From Salinicola acroporae (GTDB lineage Bacteria; Pseudomonadota; Gammaproteobacteria; Pseudomonadales; Halomonadaceae): a stretch of DNA of 64,000 bases. This document shows, in pieces, positions 18,222-27,778 of the stretch; position 1 is the stretch's first letter, and each line of letters opens with the position of its first letter. A program made the position numbers and the translations under genes. Where the stretch lies: positions 124,001 through 188,000 of the forward strand of contig NZ_PZJW01000005.1 of NCBI RefSeq assembly GCF_003206615.1, written 5' to 3'. The notes under the pieces are model-generated. The model did not search any database. It saw only the letters and a program-made list of their open reading frames with translations, and had not been told where the DNA came from.

Positions 18222-18256
18222 GAACTGATCGCCGATGCCTCGATGGGGACAGGTTG

Positions 18257-18275
18257 CGGGCCGCGATGCGGCCCG
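18257..18275 (-). terminator. GC-rich hairpin between the MBL and AraC genes
   Basis: An 8-bp perfect stem with a 3-nt loop (18257-18264, 18268-18275) lies 20 bp after the MBL gene's stop. It lacks a T-tract, so termination is only possible, not certain. Confidence 0.3.
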
Positions 18276-18295
18276 ATCTCCCTAGTATGCCATCC

Positions 18296-19129
18296 CTAAC
18301 GTCCGACCTCGGCGGCATCCGGACTCGCCACTCCTCCCCCCAGCGCCCGGCAGTGACGCTGTGCCGACTCCTCGATGACGCGTTTGGCGTCGACCAGGAT
18401 CTCGCGACCCCAGAAGGCGGAGTAGGCGCTATCGAACGCGAGCGGTTCCAGGCGTCGGGCGATGCCCGCCACCGTCCCCGCGTCCAGCGGCACGTTGTTG
18501 GGATAGGACCACATGAACGACGCCATCCGATCCGGCGTGACCATCAGCGTGTCGCCCGTCAGCAGGACCCCGTGTTCCGCCCAGTGCAGCACGCTGGCGC
18601 CGGGGAAATGGCCGCCCAGACTAAACACGGTGACTCCGGGCAGTATCTCGCGCGAGGCACCTTCCCAGAACTCGATGCGTGCGTCCGGCACGCTGACCCA
18701 TTCGCGATCCGCGGCGTGAACGTGGACCGGACAGTCGAACGCCTGCGCCCACTCGGCCATGGTGGTAAAGAAATGCGGGTGGGACAGCACGATGGCGTCG
18801 AGCCCGCCGAGTCCTTCGATGATCTCGATGGTCGCCTCGTCGAGCAGCGTCAGGCAATCCCAAAGCACGTTGCCGGCCGGCGTCCGCAACAGGAAGGCGC
18901 GCTGGCCGATGGCGAAACTGGGCGTGGTGCCGATTGCCATCAGGCCGGGCGCCATATGGCGAAAGGTGTTGGTGTGACTGGCCGCCAACTGGGTTGGCGT
19001 TGTCCAGCGCTGCCCCTCGACCGGGACGAACTGGCGCTCGTCTTCACAGATATCGCAGTGCTCCGGTGGCGTATCGCTCTTTGGATATTGCAGGCCACAC
19101 GTGGCGCAGATGAAACCGGTGTTATGCAT
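18296..19129 (-). CDS. Metallo-beta-lactamase-fold protein with N-terminal zinc ribbon
   Basis: 277 residues from the ATG at 19129, which has a perfect GGGAGG site 5 nt upstream. The N-terminus has two CxxC pairs (Cys8/Cys11, Cys25/Cys28), a rubredoxin/zinc-ribbon-like knuckle. An MBL fold follows. The usual HxHxDH motif reads His117-Pro-His119-Phe-Phe-Thr, so Asp and His of the second metal site are missing, while His174 and Asp193 are present. A mononuclear or altered metal site is likely. The substrate is unknown. I believe the degenerate motif recurs in related proteins and is not damage. Confidence 0.8.
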   Translation of the reverse strand: MHNTGFICATCGLQYPKSDTPPEHCDICEDERQFVPVEGQRWTTPTQLAASHTNTFRHMAPGLMAIGTTPSFAIGQRAFLLRTPAGNVLWDCLTLLDEATIEIIEGLGGLDAIVLSHPHFFTTMAEWAQAFDCPVHVHAADREWVSVPDARIEFWEGASREILPGVTVFSLGGHFPGASVLHWAEHGVLLTGDTLMVTPDRMASFMWSYPNNVPLDAGTVAGIARRLEPLAFDSAYSAFWGREILVDAKRVIEESAQRHCRALGGGVASPDAAEVGR

Positions 19130-19186
19130 GTCTACCTCCCCGATCCAGAACGAAACATCATCCTGCCTCCTCAACTTAGCTTGAGG

Positions 19187-20122
19187 TCAAGGCTTTGCCA
19201 GGCGTGGTCGAGTACCTGAACGTCGCAGGACCAGCCAGCCCGAGATCAGGATCACCGTCATGCCGAGCCAGGTCGCCGCGTCGGGAACCTCGTCGAACCA
19301 CAGGGCGCCCCAGACGGCGGCAAAGGGAAGGTAGGCGTAATCGAACGTTCCCACCAGCGAGGAGGGAGCGATCTGATAGGCTCGCGCCACGCCCGTGTTG
19401 ACGCTCACCATCAGGAGCGCATAAAGCAGGATCAGGGCGGCCTCGGCGAGGTCGAGCGGTTGCCACGGGCGACTCAGGAAACCCCGGGGCAGTGCCTGAT
19501 CATCGACCCACATCGCCACCAGGCCACTCCCCGCCACACCGGCCAGCGCGAAGCAGAGATTCAGTCCCAGGGCCAACACCAGCGGACGCTCTCTGGCGCA
19601 GTGGCGACGCGTCAGTACCATGGCACCGGCGTAGCAGCACGCCGCCGCCACCGGCAATGTCATGGCGAGGGAGAACACCCCCAGGCCCGGTCGCAGCACC
19701 AGCAGCACACCACCGAAGCCGAGCCCGATCGCCGCCCAGCTCCCGCGCGTGAGCTGCTCTTCGCCGATGGCCGACGCGAGAACCGCGATGAACAGCGGCG
19801 TGGTATAGACGCCCACGGCCGCGGTAGCGAGCGGGATCAGGGGCAGCGACGCATAGAACAGCAGCCACATCCCCAGTAGCAGCAGACTGCGCAGTATCAC
19901 CCACCCCGGTCGCTCGGGGAGCAGCGCCCTCCAGCCGCCGCGCAAAAGCAGGCATCCCGCGAGGAGCGGAATCGATATCGACGATGCCAATGCCAGCAAC
20001 TGCCAGAGCGATGGCCCAGCGCCGAGAGACTTGACCAGCGCATCGGATAACGCCAGCAGGCAGACCGACCCGACGATCAGCGCCACACCCTGGCGACGGT
20101 TGTCATGGCGTTCGGGGTGCAT
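19187..20122 (-). CDS. EamA/DMT-family inner-membrane transporter
   Basis: 311 residues, about ten hydrophobic segments in two EamA repeats. The ATG at 20122 has GGAG 6 nt upstream; a TTG four codons earlier is weaker. Such RhaT/RarD-like carriers export metabolites or amino acids; the substrate is unknown. It diverges from the LysR gene at 20217, its likely regulator. Confidence 0.84.
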   Translation of the reverse strand: MHPERHDNRRQGVALIVGSVCLLALSDALVKSLGAGPSLWQLLALASSISIPLLAGCLLLRGGWRALLPERPGWVILRSLLLLGMWLLFYASLPLIPLATAAVGVYTTPLFIAVLASAIGEEQLTRGSWAAIGLGFGGVLLVLRPGLGVFSLAMTLPVAAACCYAGAMVLTRRHCARERPLVLALGLNLCFALAGVAGSGLVAMWVDDQALPRGFLSRPWQPLDLAEAALILLYALLMVSVNTGVARAYQIAPSSLVGTFDYAYLPFAAVWGALWFDEVPDAATWLGMTVILISGWLVLRRSGTRPRLAKP

Positions 20123-20216
20123 GATGATCTCCAAGGGTTCGCAATGGGTCTCACCATGCCCGCGGAGCCTGTCATCCGACCAACGACTTCTGCGTCGTCA
20201 TCCATGAGCTCAGGTT

Positions 20217-21131
20217 ATGAATTGGCTAGGTAAATCGTTGCCGCCCCTGTCGACGCTACTGCCCTTCGAGGCGGCGGCACGGCTCGAGAGCATCTCGCGC
20301 GCGGCGGACGAGCTGCACCTCACCCAGGCTGCCGTCAGCCGCCAGGTTCGCGCGCTGGAGGAGAATCTCGGGCTGGTGCTGTTCGAGCGCCGCAATCGCG
20401 GGGTCTTTCTCACCCCGGCCGGTCGCGAGCTGGCGGCGACCGTCTCTCGTTCCCTGCGCGCCATGGCCGATCAAGCCAATGACATGCGCGGCCCCGCTCG
20501 CGGCGCCCAGGTCACCCTCTTCTGCCAACTCTGTGAGGCGTTCTACTGGCTGATGCCGCGCCTGGCCGCCTTCAATCGTCGTCATCCCGATATCGACCTG
20601 AAACTGGCCACCTCCACGCGTCCCCTCGAGGAACATCGCGACCCGTTCGATATTGCCCTGCAGACGAGCGGCAGGCCCAGCGGTCGTCATCCGCTGGCAC
20701 TCACGGCCGGCGACGAGATCTATCCCGTCTGCAGCCCGGCGCATCCCGCGGCACACGATGCCCCCCGCTCGCTGGCATCGCTGATGGCGTTCGACCTGCT
20801 TCATCACCATGCCACGCCGCCGGACTGGGTGGAGTGGTCCGACTGGCTCGGGGCGATGGGACATTCGCTGGCTCCCCCGCTCCCCGGAAAGACCTTCGAT
20901 AGCTATCCGCTGATGCTTCAGGCGACCCTGGAAGGCCACGGCGTGGCGCTGGGCTGGCGGCGCACGACCGAGCGGCTGATCACCTCGGGCGAGCTGGTTC
21001 GCCCCGTGCGCGAGAGCCTGCAGCAACCGCAGGCTCTCGCCATCTACACGAGACGGGGCTCGCCGGAACGCCCCGCCACCCGGGCACTGCTCGACTGGTT
21101 GCAGGAAGCGCTGGAGAGCGACGAGTACTAG
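20217..21131 (+). CDS. LysR-family transcriptional regulator, GcvA-like
   Basis: 304 residues. The N-terminal winged HTH has LPPLSTLLPFEAAARLESIS and LTQAAVSRQVRALEENLG; the effector-binding domain follows. The 94-bp divergent gap to the EamA transporter gene suggests that it controls that carrier and itself. The effector is unknown. Confidence 0.86.
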   Translation: MNWLGKSLPPLSTLLPFEAAARLESISRAADELHLTQAAVSRQVRALEENLGLVLFERRNRGVFLTPAGRELAATVSRSLRAMADQANDMRGPARGAQVTLFCQLCEAFYWLMPRLAAFNRRHPDIDLKLATSTRPLEEHRDPFDIALQTSGRPSGRHPLALTAGDEIYPVCSPAHPAAHDAPRSLASLMAFDLLHHHATPPDWVEWSDWLGAMGHSLAPPLPGKTFDSYPLMLQATLEGHGVALGWRRTTERLITSGELVRPVRESLQQPQALAIYTRRGSPERPATRALLDWLQEALESDEY

Positions 21132-21194
21132 CGGCGGGCACCGAAGCCCTGGCATTGCTGACGTTTCCGCGCGGGCGGGTATGACACGCCGCTC

Positions 21195-22124
21195 CTAGAC
21201 GAGAATGTCCGAGGGCCCGCGAATCTCCGTCTCGATCCGTGTGCCTGTCTCGCGCTCCTCGTTGGAGAACCCGTCGAATTCGACCAGGTTGCCGAAGTCG
21301 AGCCCGGCCAGCTCCCCGATCCGGGCCACGCTGCGCTGGTAGGTCCTGTACTGCCCGAACATGAAGCCGAGCCCTTCGAGCTCCTCGACCTGCTCGATCA
21401 TGTAAGCCGTGGCCGAAGGTTGACCATCTGCCATGAACGCCACCACCTTCCAGTACGCCTCGGGGATTATCACGCCTCGGTAGCGGCGGTCGTCCTCACG
21501 AAATACGGGCCCGGTGAAGACCGTGATTCGCTGCCCGTCGGCGCGAGCGTTCTCCAGCAGGTAATCTTCCAGCCCCAGCCAGGTCTGCTGGTTGAACCCC
21601 GCCATCTGTGGCGTGCAGTTGGTGAAGTGAAAGGTATCGGCATTGGCCTGCTCGGCCTCTGGTCCCCAGTTGGCTGAACTGCGGCGAACCAGGTGCCCCC
21701 GATCCAGCGGGTTGCGCGCGTAGAGCGATTCGCCGACCTGAAGCGATTCGTCGATCCGGGGATCGAAACGCCAGTTGTCGTTGCGCCTGGGCACGCTTTC
21801 CAGCCGGCTACCATCGAGATTGAGGGCAGTAAAGATCGCCAGCCTGCGGGAGCGCGACATCACGACCGAGAAATGCGTGTAGTCGAGCCGGCCGTCGTTA
21901 CGTCCGGGCACCGGCGTCACGTCCTCCTCGCGCACACCGATGGGCGCCGGCAGCGGCACGACGAAGTCGCCCAGAAACGCCGTGTCGTACCCTTGGCGGT
22001 CGCTCAGCGACTCGCTATCGACGATGCCCATCGACTGCGCCACCGCCTTCGATCCCGCGGTGCCTGGGACAGCCAGCCGACGCAGGTCGCGCAGGCCGGG
22101 ACGACGAAATTCCTTGTGGGACAT
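21195..22124 (-). CDS. NUC1-type DNA/RNA non-specific endonuclease
   Basis: 309 residues from the ATG at 22124. The beta-beta-alpha-metal nuclease signature is present: DRGH at 141-144 with catalytic His144, then TNCTPQMAGFNQQTW (168-182) with Asn178 as the likely metal ligand. Related secreted enzymes (Serratia nuclease, NucA) carry signal peptides, but here the N-terminus is Arg-rich and hydrophilic with no hydrophobic core, so no Sec export is evident. Its role could be intracellular, or it may be released another way. It is encoded just downstream of poxB on the same strand (82-bp gap). Confidence 0.82.
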   Translation of the reverse strand: MSHKEFRRPGLRDLRRLAVPGTAGSKAVAQSMGIVDSESLSDRQGYDTAFLGDFVVPLPAPIGVREEDVTPVPGRNDGRLDYTHFSVVMSRSRRLAIFTALNLDGSRLESVPRRNDNWRFDPRIDESLQVGESLYARNPLDRGHLVRRSSANWGPEAEQANADTFHFTNCTPQMAGFNQQTWLGLEDYLLENARADGQRITVFTGPVFREDDRRYRGVIIPEAYWKVVAFMADGQPSATAYMIEQVEELEGLGFMFGQYRTYQRSVARIGELAGLDFGNLVEFDGFSNEERETGTRIETEIRGPSDILV

Positions 22125-22206
22125 GGGATTCGCTCTTGAGGGGCCGATCGGGGCGGCCATCGGCCCGCCACGGGTCTTGAGTGCCGCGTGACAGGCCGAC
22201 GACGAC

Positions 22207-23916
22207 TCATTTCCAGAAGTTGCTCTTCACCAGGTCGACGACATCGCTCATGCGGCCATCGAGCACGGCCTTGCCCGAGTAGAGCGCGGTGGAGGTGACC
22301 TGCCCCGGCTCGATCTTGGGCGGCATCACCAGCTCCATGCGATTGACCTTGACGTCGAGAATCGCCGGACCCGGCTGGGCCAGCCATTCGGCAATGGCGT
22401 GCTTTAGCTCGTGCTCGCGCTCGACACGTCGCCCCCACAGGCCAATCGATTGCGCCAGCAGCCCGAAATCGGGGTTGTCGAGGTTGGTGTAGCTGTCCAG
22501 CAGACCATCGACCTTCTGTTCCAGTTCGACGAAGCCCAGCGAGCTGTTGTTGAAGACGACGATCTTGAGCGGGATCTTCTCCTGTTTCAGGGTCAGCAGA
22601 TCGCCCATCAGCATGGTCATGCCGCCGTCACCGCACATGGCGATGACCTGACGCTCAGGGAACGCCTTCTGGATGCCGATCGCCTGGGGATAGGCGTTGG
22701 CCATGGTGCCGTGGACCAGGCTGGAGAGCGTGCGTCGCTTGCCGTTGGCGCGGATGTGACGCAGCATCCACACCATCGGGCTGCCGCCGTCGGCGGTGAA
22801 GAACGCATCGTCGTGGGCAGCTTCGTTCAGCGCCAGCGTCAGCTCCTGCGGGTGAATCAGCGCATCGTCATCGGACTCGTGGGCGTCGTGCTCCAGCGCC
22901 TTGTGATAGCTCTTGCGGCAGCGTTCCAGCCAGGACGTGTCGCTCTGCTCGTCGACGATCTGGGCCAGTGCCGCGCAGGTGTCGCGCACGCTGCCGAGCA
23001 GCCCGATATCGACAGGGTGACGCTTGCCGATCTGCTGCGGATCGATATCCACCTGGATGATCGTCGCCTTGTCGGGATAGAACTGCGTCCAGGCGAAGTT
23101 GCAGCCCAGCAGCAGCAAGGTGTCGCAGTCGGCAACGGCATGGTAGCCGCCAGCCAGGCCGAAAACCCCGGTCATGCCGACTTCGAAGGGATTGTCGGGT
23201 TCGATGAAATCCTTGGCGCGCGAGGTCCAGGCCACCGGCGCATTGAGCTTGGCCGCCAGCACCATCACCTCGTTGCGCGCGTGCTCGCAGCCCGCTCCCG
23301 CGAAAATGGATATCTTGCCGCCGGCATTGAGTGCCTTGATCGCCGGCACCAGCTCCTCGGCGTTGGGCCGGGTGATCGGATCGAAGCGGTGCGTCCGATA
23401 AGGCAGGTCCTGGCTCGGCTTCTGGGTGAACAGGTCGCCATGCACGATCAGCACCGCGACGCCGTTCTTCGCCAGCGCCGCCTGGGCCGCCAATGTCGTC
23501 AGCCGCCGCACCTGATCGGGGTTGATGATCGTTTCGCAGAAGACGCTGTACTGTTCATAGATCGGCTTGGGATCGACATCCTGAGGGAAGCCGATGCCGG
23601 TATCGGCGGTGCCGACCTGGGAAGCGATCAGCACCACCGGCGAACCGCTGCGGTGAGCCTCGAACAGACCGTTGACGAAGTGCAGCGTGCCCGGCCCGCA
23701 GGTGCCGGCGCACAGCGCCAGCTCGCGGGTCATGTAGGCTTCGCCGCCAGCGGCGAAACCGCCGACCTCCTCGTGGCGGACATGAACCCATTCGAGATCG
23801 CTGCGGCGGACGGCATCGGTGAAGTGGTTGATGGTATCCCCCACCACGCCGTAGCAACGCTTGGCGCCGGCACTGGAGAGGGTTTCGACGATGATTTCGG
23901 CGACGTTCTGACTCAT
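22207..23916 (-). CDS. poxB: Thiamine pyrophosphate-dependent pyruvate oxidase/dehydrogenase (quinone), PoxB-like
   Basis: 569 residues. Three-domain TPP enzyme: PYR domain with the catalytic Glu in VRHEEVGGFAAGGEAY, a central FAD-type domain, and the PP domain with the GDGGMTMLMGDLLTLKQEKI cofactor motif. PoxB converts pyruvate to acetate and CO2 and passes electrons to quinone at the membrane. The C-terminal tail (VVDLVKSNFWK) is compatible with lipid association. AAGGAG precedes the ATG. It is the only poxB-like gene in the window. Confidence 0.86.
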   Translation of the reverse strand: MSQNVAEIIVETLSSAGAKRCYGVVGDTINHFTDAVRRSDLEWVHVRHEEVGGFAAGGEAYMTRELALCAGTCGPGTLHFVNGLFEAHRSGSPVVLIASQVGTADTGIGFPQDVDPKPIYEQYSVFCETIINPDQVRRLTTLAAQAALAKNGVAVLIVHGDLFTQKPSQDLPYRTHRFDPITRPNAEELVPAIKALNAGGKISIFAGAGCEHARNEVMVLAAKLNAPVAWTSRAKDFIEPDNPFEVGMTGVFGLAGGYHAVADCDTLLLLGCNFAWTQFYPDKATIIQVDIDPQQIGKRHPVDIGLLGSVRDTCAALAQIVDEQSDTSWLERCRKSYHKALEHDAHESDDDALIHPQELTLALNEAAHDDAFFTADGGSPMVWMLRHIRANGKRRTLSSLVHGTMANAYPQAIGIQKAFPERQVIAMCGDGGMTMLMGDLLTLKQEKIPLKIVVFNNSSLGFVELEQKVDGLLDSYTNLDNPDFGLLAQSIGLWGRRVEREHELKHAIAEWLAQPGPAILDVKVNRMELVMPPKIEPGQVTSTALYSGKAVLDGRMSDVVDLVKSNFWK

Positions 23917-24087
23917 GAAGCGACTCCTTTCGCGGGCGAAAATCGCTGCGAGGCCCGATCGAGAGCGTCGGCGAATCCGCCATGAACAGGCCCGATGAAC
24001 TGGGCAGTGAAATCACGATGAACAACGGCGCCAGCAGAAGCCTGGCGCCCTTCCCAGCATAGTCCGCAATCGGCCGCGACGACGAAT

Positions 24088-25551
24088 TCAGGCCACCTGG
24101 GCCGGATCCGGCACTCGCGGGAAGCGTGGGGGATGCGCCTGCATGTAGGCGTGGCAGGCACGCAGCACTCGCACATCGTCGTGCTTGCCACCGGCGAGTT
24201 GGAAACCGACCGGCAGGCCGGATTCCGTGAAACCGCAGGGGACCGAGGCCGCCGGCTGCTGGCTCAAGTTGAACGGGTAGGAGAACGGTGCCCACTCCTC
24301 CCAGTCGCGCATGCCACTGCCCGGCGGGACTTCGTGGCCCGTGGCGAACGGCTCGATGGGCACCGTCGGCGTCATCAGCAGATGGTACTCCTGGTTGAAG
24401 CGTTCCAGACACTCGGTGAAATTGGCCCGGCGCCCCAGCGCCTGGAACAGGTCGAGCGCGCTCCACCGCTGGGCGGCGCGGGCGTTGTCGACCAGCCCGG
24501 GGTCGAGCTGCTCGCGCTTCCGATCGCTGCATTTCGACCAGAAGTCCAGCGAGGCGGTGAACCAGAGCTTCTGAAAGATATCGATCGGCGACTCGAAGCC
24601 GGGGTGAACCTCCTCGACCTCCGCGCCCAACTGCTCCAGATTGCGGGCCGCCTCGCGCACGCGTGCCGCAATCTGTTCGTCGACCTCGGCGTAGCCCAGC
24701 GTCGGCGAGTAGGCGATTCGCAGTCCCCTCAGATCCTGATCGATGTCCGCCCCCCAATCATCCGGCTGGCCGCGGGTGGCGTAAGGGTCGCGATAATCGT
24801 AGCGACCGATGACGTTGAGCATACGCACGGCGTCCTTGACACTACGGGTCAGCGGACCGATATGAGATAACGATGGCTCCGTGGCCGGCGGCCACTGGGG
24901 CGTCCAGCCGTAGGTCGGCTTGAAGCCGAACACGCCGGTGAAGGCGGCGGGAATGCGTATCGAACCGCCGGAGTCGCCCCCCTGGTGCAGCACCCCCATG
25001 TTGAGCGCCGCCGCCGCTGCCGCCCCGCCCGAAGAACCGCCCGGGGTCAGGCGCGTGTCCCAAGGATTGCTGGTGGCGCCGAAGACCCGGTTGTCGGTCA
25101 CCGCCTTCCAGCCGAATTCAGGCGTATTGGTCTTGCCGAGAATCACGGCGCCCGCTTCCCGAAGCATGCGCGCCGGCGGACAATCCTCTTCGCACGCCGC
25201 CGCCGACGAGGTCAACGAACCGCCGCGAGCTGGCATGCCGGCCACTTCGGCCAGGTCCTTCATCGATACCGGGATGCCGTCGATGGCGCTCAGCGGCTTG
25301 CCCTGCCCCCATCGCCTGGCCGATGCCTTGGCGGCCTTCTCCGCGCCCTCGTGATCGACATGGACGTAGGCGTTCACCGCATCGTTGAAACGCTCGATAC
25401 GCTCGAGCGACGCCCGGGTCGCCTCCAGCGGGGAGGCTTCGCGGGATCGATACAGCCGCTCTAGCTTGGCGGCATCCATGTTGCCAAGATCCGTTTCTGA
25501 GTCTGTGCCGTTCACAATCGGCTCCACGTCCTGTGGTGTATGGAATATCAC
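24088..25551 (-). CDS. Amidase signature family amidohydrolase
   Basis: 487 residues from the GTG at 25551; an ATG at 25479 (24 codons in) is an equally plausible start because neither has a strong ribosome site. The Ser-cisSer-Lys triad is visible: Lys98 (VSMKDLAE), Ser173 (GGSSGG) and Ser197 (GGDSGGSIRIPA). The usual GTDxGGS is altered to GGDSGGS. It hydrolyses an amide of unknown identity; GatA is unlikely because no gatB or gatC gene is adjacent. It is read toward poxB across a 171-bp gap. Confidence 0.85.
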   Translation of the reverse strand: MIFHTPQDVEPIVNGTDSETDLGNMDAAKLERLYRSREASPLEATRASLERIERFNDAVNAYVHVDHEGAEKAAKASARRWGQGKPLSAIDGIPVSMKDLAEVAGMPARGGSLTSSAAACEEDCPPARMLREAGAVILGKTNTPEFGWKAVTDNRVFGATSNPWDTRLTPGGSSGGAAAAAALNMGVLHQGGDSGGSIRIPAAFTGVFGFKPTYGWTPQWPPATEPSLSHIGPLTRSVKDAVRMLNVIGRYDYRDPYATRGQPDDWGADIDQDLRGLRIAYSPTLGYAEVDEQIAARVREAARNLEQLGAEVEEVHPGFESPIDIFQKLWFTASLDFWSKCSDRKREQLDPGLVDNARAAQRWSALDLFQALGRRANFTECLERFNQEYHLLMTPTVPIEPFATGHEVPPGSGMRDWEEWAPFSYPFNLSQQPAASVPCGFTESGLPVGFQLAGGKHDDVRVLRACHAYMQAHPPRFPRVPDPAQVA

Positions 25552-25628
25552 GCTGCCCCGAGGCTAGTCGGTGATCACGGCGGGGCGCAATGTCGATGGG
25601 CAGCGCCTCGTCGAGGCCCGTTGCGCGC

Positions 25629-25988
25629 TCAAAAATCGTGTTCCGCCTCGGCCGGTGATGTCGCATGGGCGTTCATTCGCTGGAGATGCAGGCGTCGAGT
25701 CAGGCGAATGACCGGCCGAATCAGCATCTCGATGCTGCCGATCAAGAACAGCCAGGTACCGTAGTAGGTCAATGATTCGTAGAAAAAGAAGAAGCTACCG
25801 ATGACGAACCAGATGCCGATGAGAATATCGTTGACGATACTCAGCACTTCGTAACGCCGACGGATGATGAGCTCGTCACGACCGAAATGCAGTATCAGCC
25901 GCTGATTGACGCCGGTGGATCGAGCAGACCGCCCCGGGTCGCGACCCTGCGTGCCGGTGCTGCCTATCTCCGAACGGTCACCACGCAT
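25629..25988 (-). CDS. YrhK-domain small membrane protein
   Basis: 119 residues. After a polar N-terminus of about 35 residues comes a YrhK-like domain: FGRDELIIRRRYEVLSIVND, then two closely spaced hydrophobic segments (about 52-92). The function of the family is unknown. It diverges from zwf across 188 bp and is followed by the amidase gene only on the far side of a 77-bp gap that contains no clear terminator. Confidence 0.75.
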   Translation of the reverse strand: MRGDRSEIGSTGTQGRDPGRSARSTGVNQRLILHFGRDELIIRRRYEVLSIVNDILIGIWFVIGSFFFFYESLTYYGTWLFLIGSIEMLIRPVIRLTRRLHLQRMNAHATSPAEAEHDF

Positions 25989-26176
25989 GTGATACTCCCC
26001 CTGTCTTGGCTAGCGTTTCGGTCGATTCAGTCTGGCTCAGCTCGCCAGGGTGCGCAAAGTCGGCGCGGGCGGTACCGGCGAACGCCGCATTCGCTGGCCC
26101 CCGGTCGGATTGTCTTCCATGATGAAGTCGGACCACGCGACCGACTCCCGGCAACCCACATGACGAGGTGAGAGCC

Positions 26177-27769
26177 GTGCCCCATTCGACGCGAGCGAAG
26201 TACGAACAGACGCCTGCCGCCGACGACACCACGATGTTCATCTTCGGCGCCGGCGGCGACCTGGTGAAGCGATTGCTGATCCCTTCACTCTACAATCTGG
26301 ACCGGGACCGCCTGATCGCCCCGGAGATGCGGATCGTCGGCATCGATCTCGCCGAGCACGACGACGAGAGCTTCCGTCGACACCTCAAGGACTTCATCGC
26401 CGACAAGGCCGCCGACAACCACTCGGAGAGCCGTGAAGGCTCCCTGGACGAGTCCCACTGGCGGGATTTCGAGAAGCGGCTGCACTATCGACAGGGCGAT
26501 TTCACCGATGACGCCGTCTACCGCCAGATCGAGGAGGTCATCGCCGCCTCGGACAGCGACAACGCGCTCTTCTACTGCGCCACCTCATCGCGCTTCTTCA
26601 GCGATATCGCCAGACAGCTCGGGCGCGCCGGATTGCTCGAGGAGCGTAACGGGCGATATCGCCGGCTCGTGGTCGAGAAGCCGTTCGGTCACGACCTCGA
26701 GTCCGCTCGGGAACTGAATGCCGACCTGCTTGAGGTGATGCAGGAAGAGCAGATCTACCGGATCGATCATTTCCTGGGCAAGGAGACGGTCCAGAACATC
26801 CTCGTCGCCCGCTTCGCCAACGTCCTGTTCGAGCCGTTCTGGAACAACCACTACATCGACCACATCCAGATCACCGCCGCGGAAACGGTCGGCGTCGAGG
26901 AGCGTGCCGCCTTCTACGACAAGGCCGGCGCGATGCGCGACATGGTGCCCAACCACCTGTTTCAACTGCTGGCGATGGTCGCGATCGAACCGCCGGCCGC
27001 ATTCGGTGCCGACTCCCTGCGCAGCGAGAAGTCGAAGGTACTGGGCGCCATCCGCCCCTGGACGACCGAAGAAGCCAACCGCTACTCCGCCCGTGGCCGC
27101 TACGCCAAAGGCACCCTCGGCGACCGCCAGGTGCCCGGTTATCTGGACGAGCACGGCGTCGATGCAGAGAGCGAGACCGAAACCTTCGTTGCCATGAAGG
27201 TGATGGTCGACAACTGGCGCTGGGTCGACGTGCCCTTCTACCTGCGCACCGGCAAGCGCATGAGCGCACGGGATACCGAAATCGCGATCTGCTTCAAGCC
27301 GGCGCCCTACGCCCAGTTTCGCAACACCGACGTGGAACGCATGGCCTCCAACTGGCTGATCATCCAGATCCAGCCCAACGAAGGCATGTGGTTCGATTTC
27401 CAGGCCAAACGCCCTGGCCCCGAGTTGGAAATGGATACCGTCAAGATGGGGTTCGCCTACAAGGACTTCTTCGATCTGCCCGCGGTCACCGGCTACGAGA
27501 CCCTGATCTACGACTGCCTGACCGGCGATCAGATGCTGTTCCAGCGCGCCGACACCATCGAGAACGGCTGGCGCGCGGTGCAGCCGTTCCTGGATGCCTG
27601 GTCCGAGCAGTCCAAGGCGGGTAAACCCGATATCGAAGAGTACGCTGCCGGCACTGATGGGCCGGCTGGTGCCCACGAACTGATCCAGCGTGACGGCCGC
27701 GTGTGGCACAAGGTAGGAGAAGCAACGGGGCCGGGCGTGGCACCCGTACCAACCCAGAGCAAGCGCTGA
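26177..27769 (+). CDS. zwf: Glucose-6-phosphate 1-dehydrogenase
   Basis: 530 residues. Oxidises glucose 6-phosphate to 6-phosphogluconolactone, feeding the Entner-Doudoroff and pentose phosphate routes. The NADP motif is GAGGDLVKRLLIPSLYN, and the active-site segment RIDHFLGKE contains His198. VEKPFGHD is also conserved. The GTG at 26177 has GAGGTGA just upstream; an in-frame GTG 9 nt earlier is possible. It converges on the GNAT gene with a 9-bp gap. No pgl, edd or eda gene is adjacent, but the gluconate genes lie at 52-55 kb. Confidence 0.92.
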   Translation: MPHSTRAKYEQTPAADDTTMFIFGAGGDLVKRLLIPSLYNLDRDRLIAPEMRIVGIDLAEHDDESFRRHLKDFIADKAADNHSESREGSLDESHWRDFEKRLHYRQGDFTDDAVYRQIEEVIAASDSDNALFYCATSSRFFSDIARQLGRAGLLEERNGRYRRLVVEKPFGHDLESARELNADLLEVMQEEQIYRIDHFLGKETVQNILVARFANVLFEPFWNNHYIDHIQITAAETVGVEERAAFYDKAGAMRDMVPNHLFQLLAMVAIEPPAAFGADSLRSEKSKVLGAIRPWTTEEANRYSARGRYAKGTLGDRQVPGYLDEHGVDAESETETFVAMKVMVDNWRWVDVPFYLRTGKRMSARDTEIAICFKPAPYAQFRNTDVERMASNWLIIQIQPNEGMWFDFQAKRPGPELEMDTVKMGFAYKDFFDLPAVTGYETLIYDCLTGDQMLFQRADTIENGWRAVQPFLDAWSEQSKAGKPDIEEYAAGTDGPAGAHELIQRDGRVWHKVGEATGPGVAPVPTQSKR

Positions 27770-27778
27770 CGGACGACA

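Noticed and set aside
22411-23985. A 524-codon plus-strand frame opposite poxB
   Set aside because: Antisense shadow of PoxB; repetitive composition and no motif.
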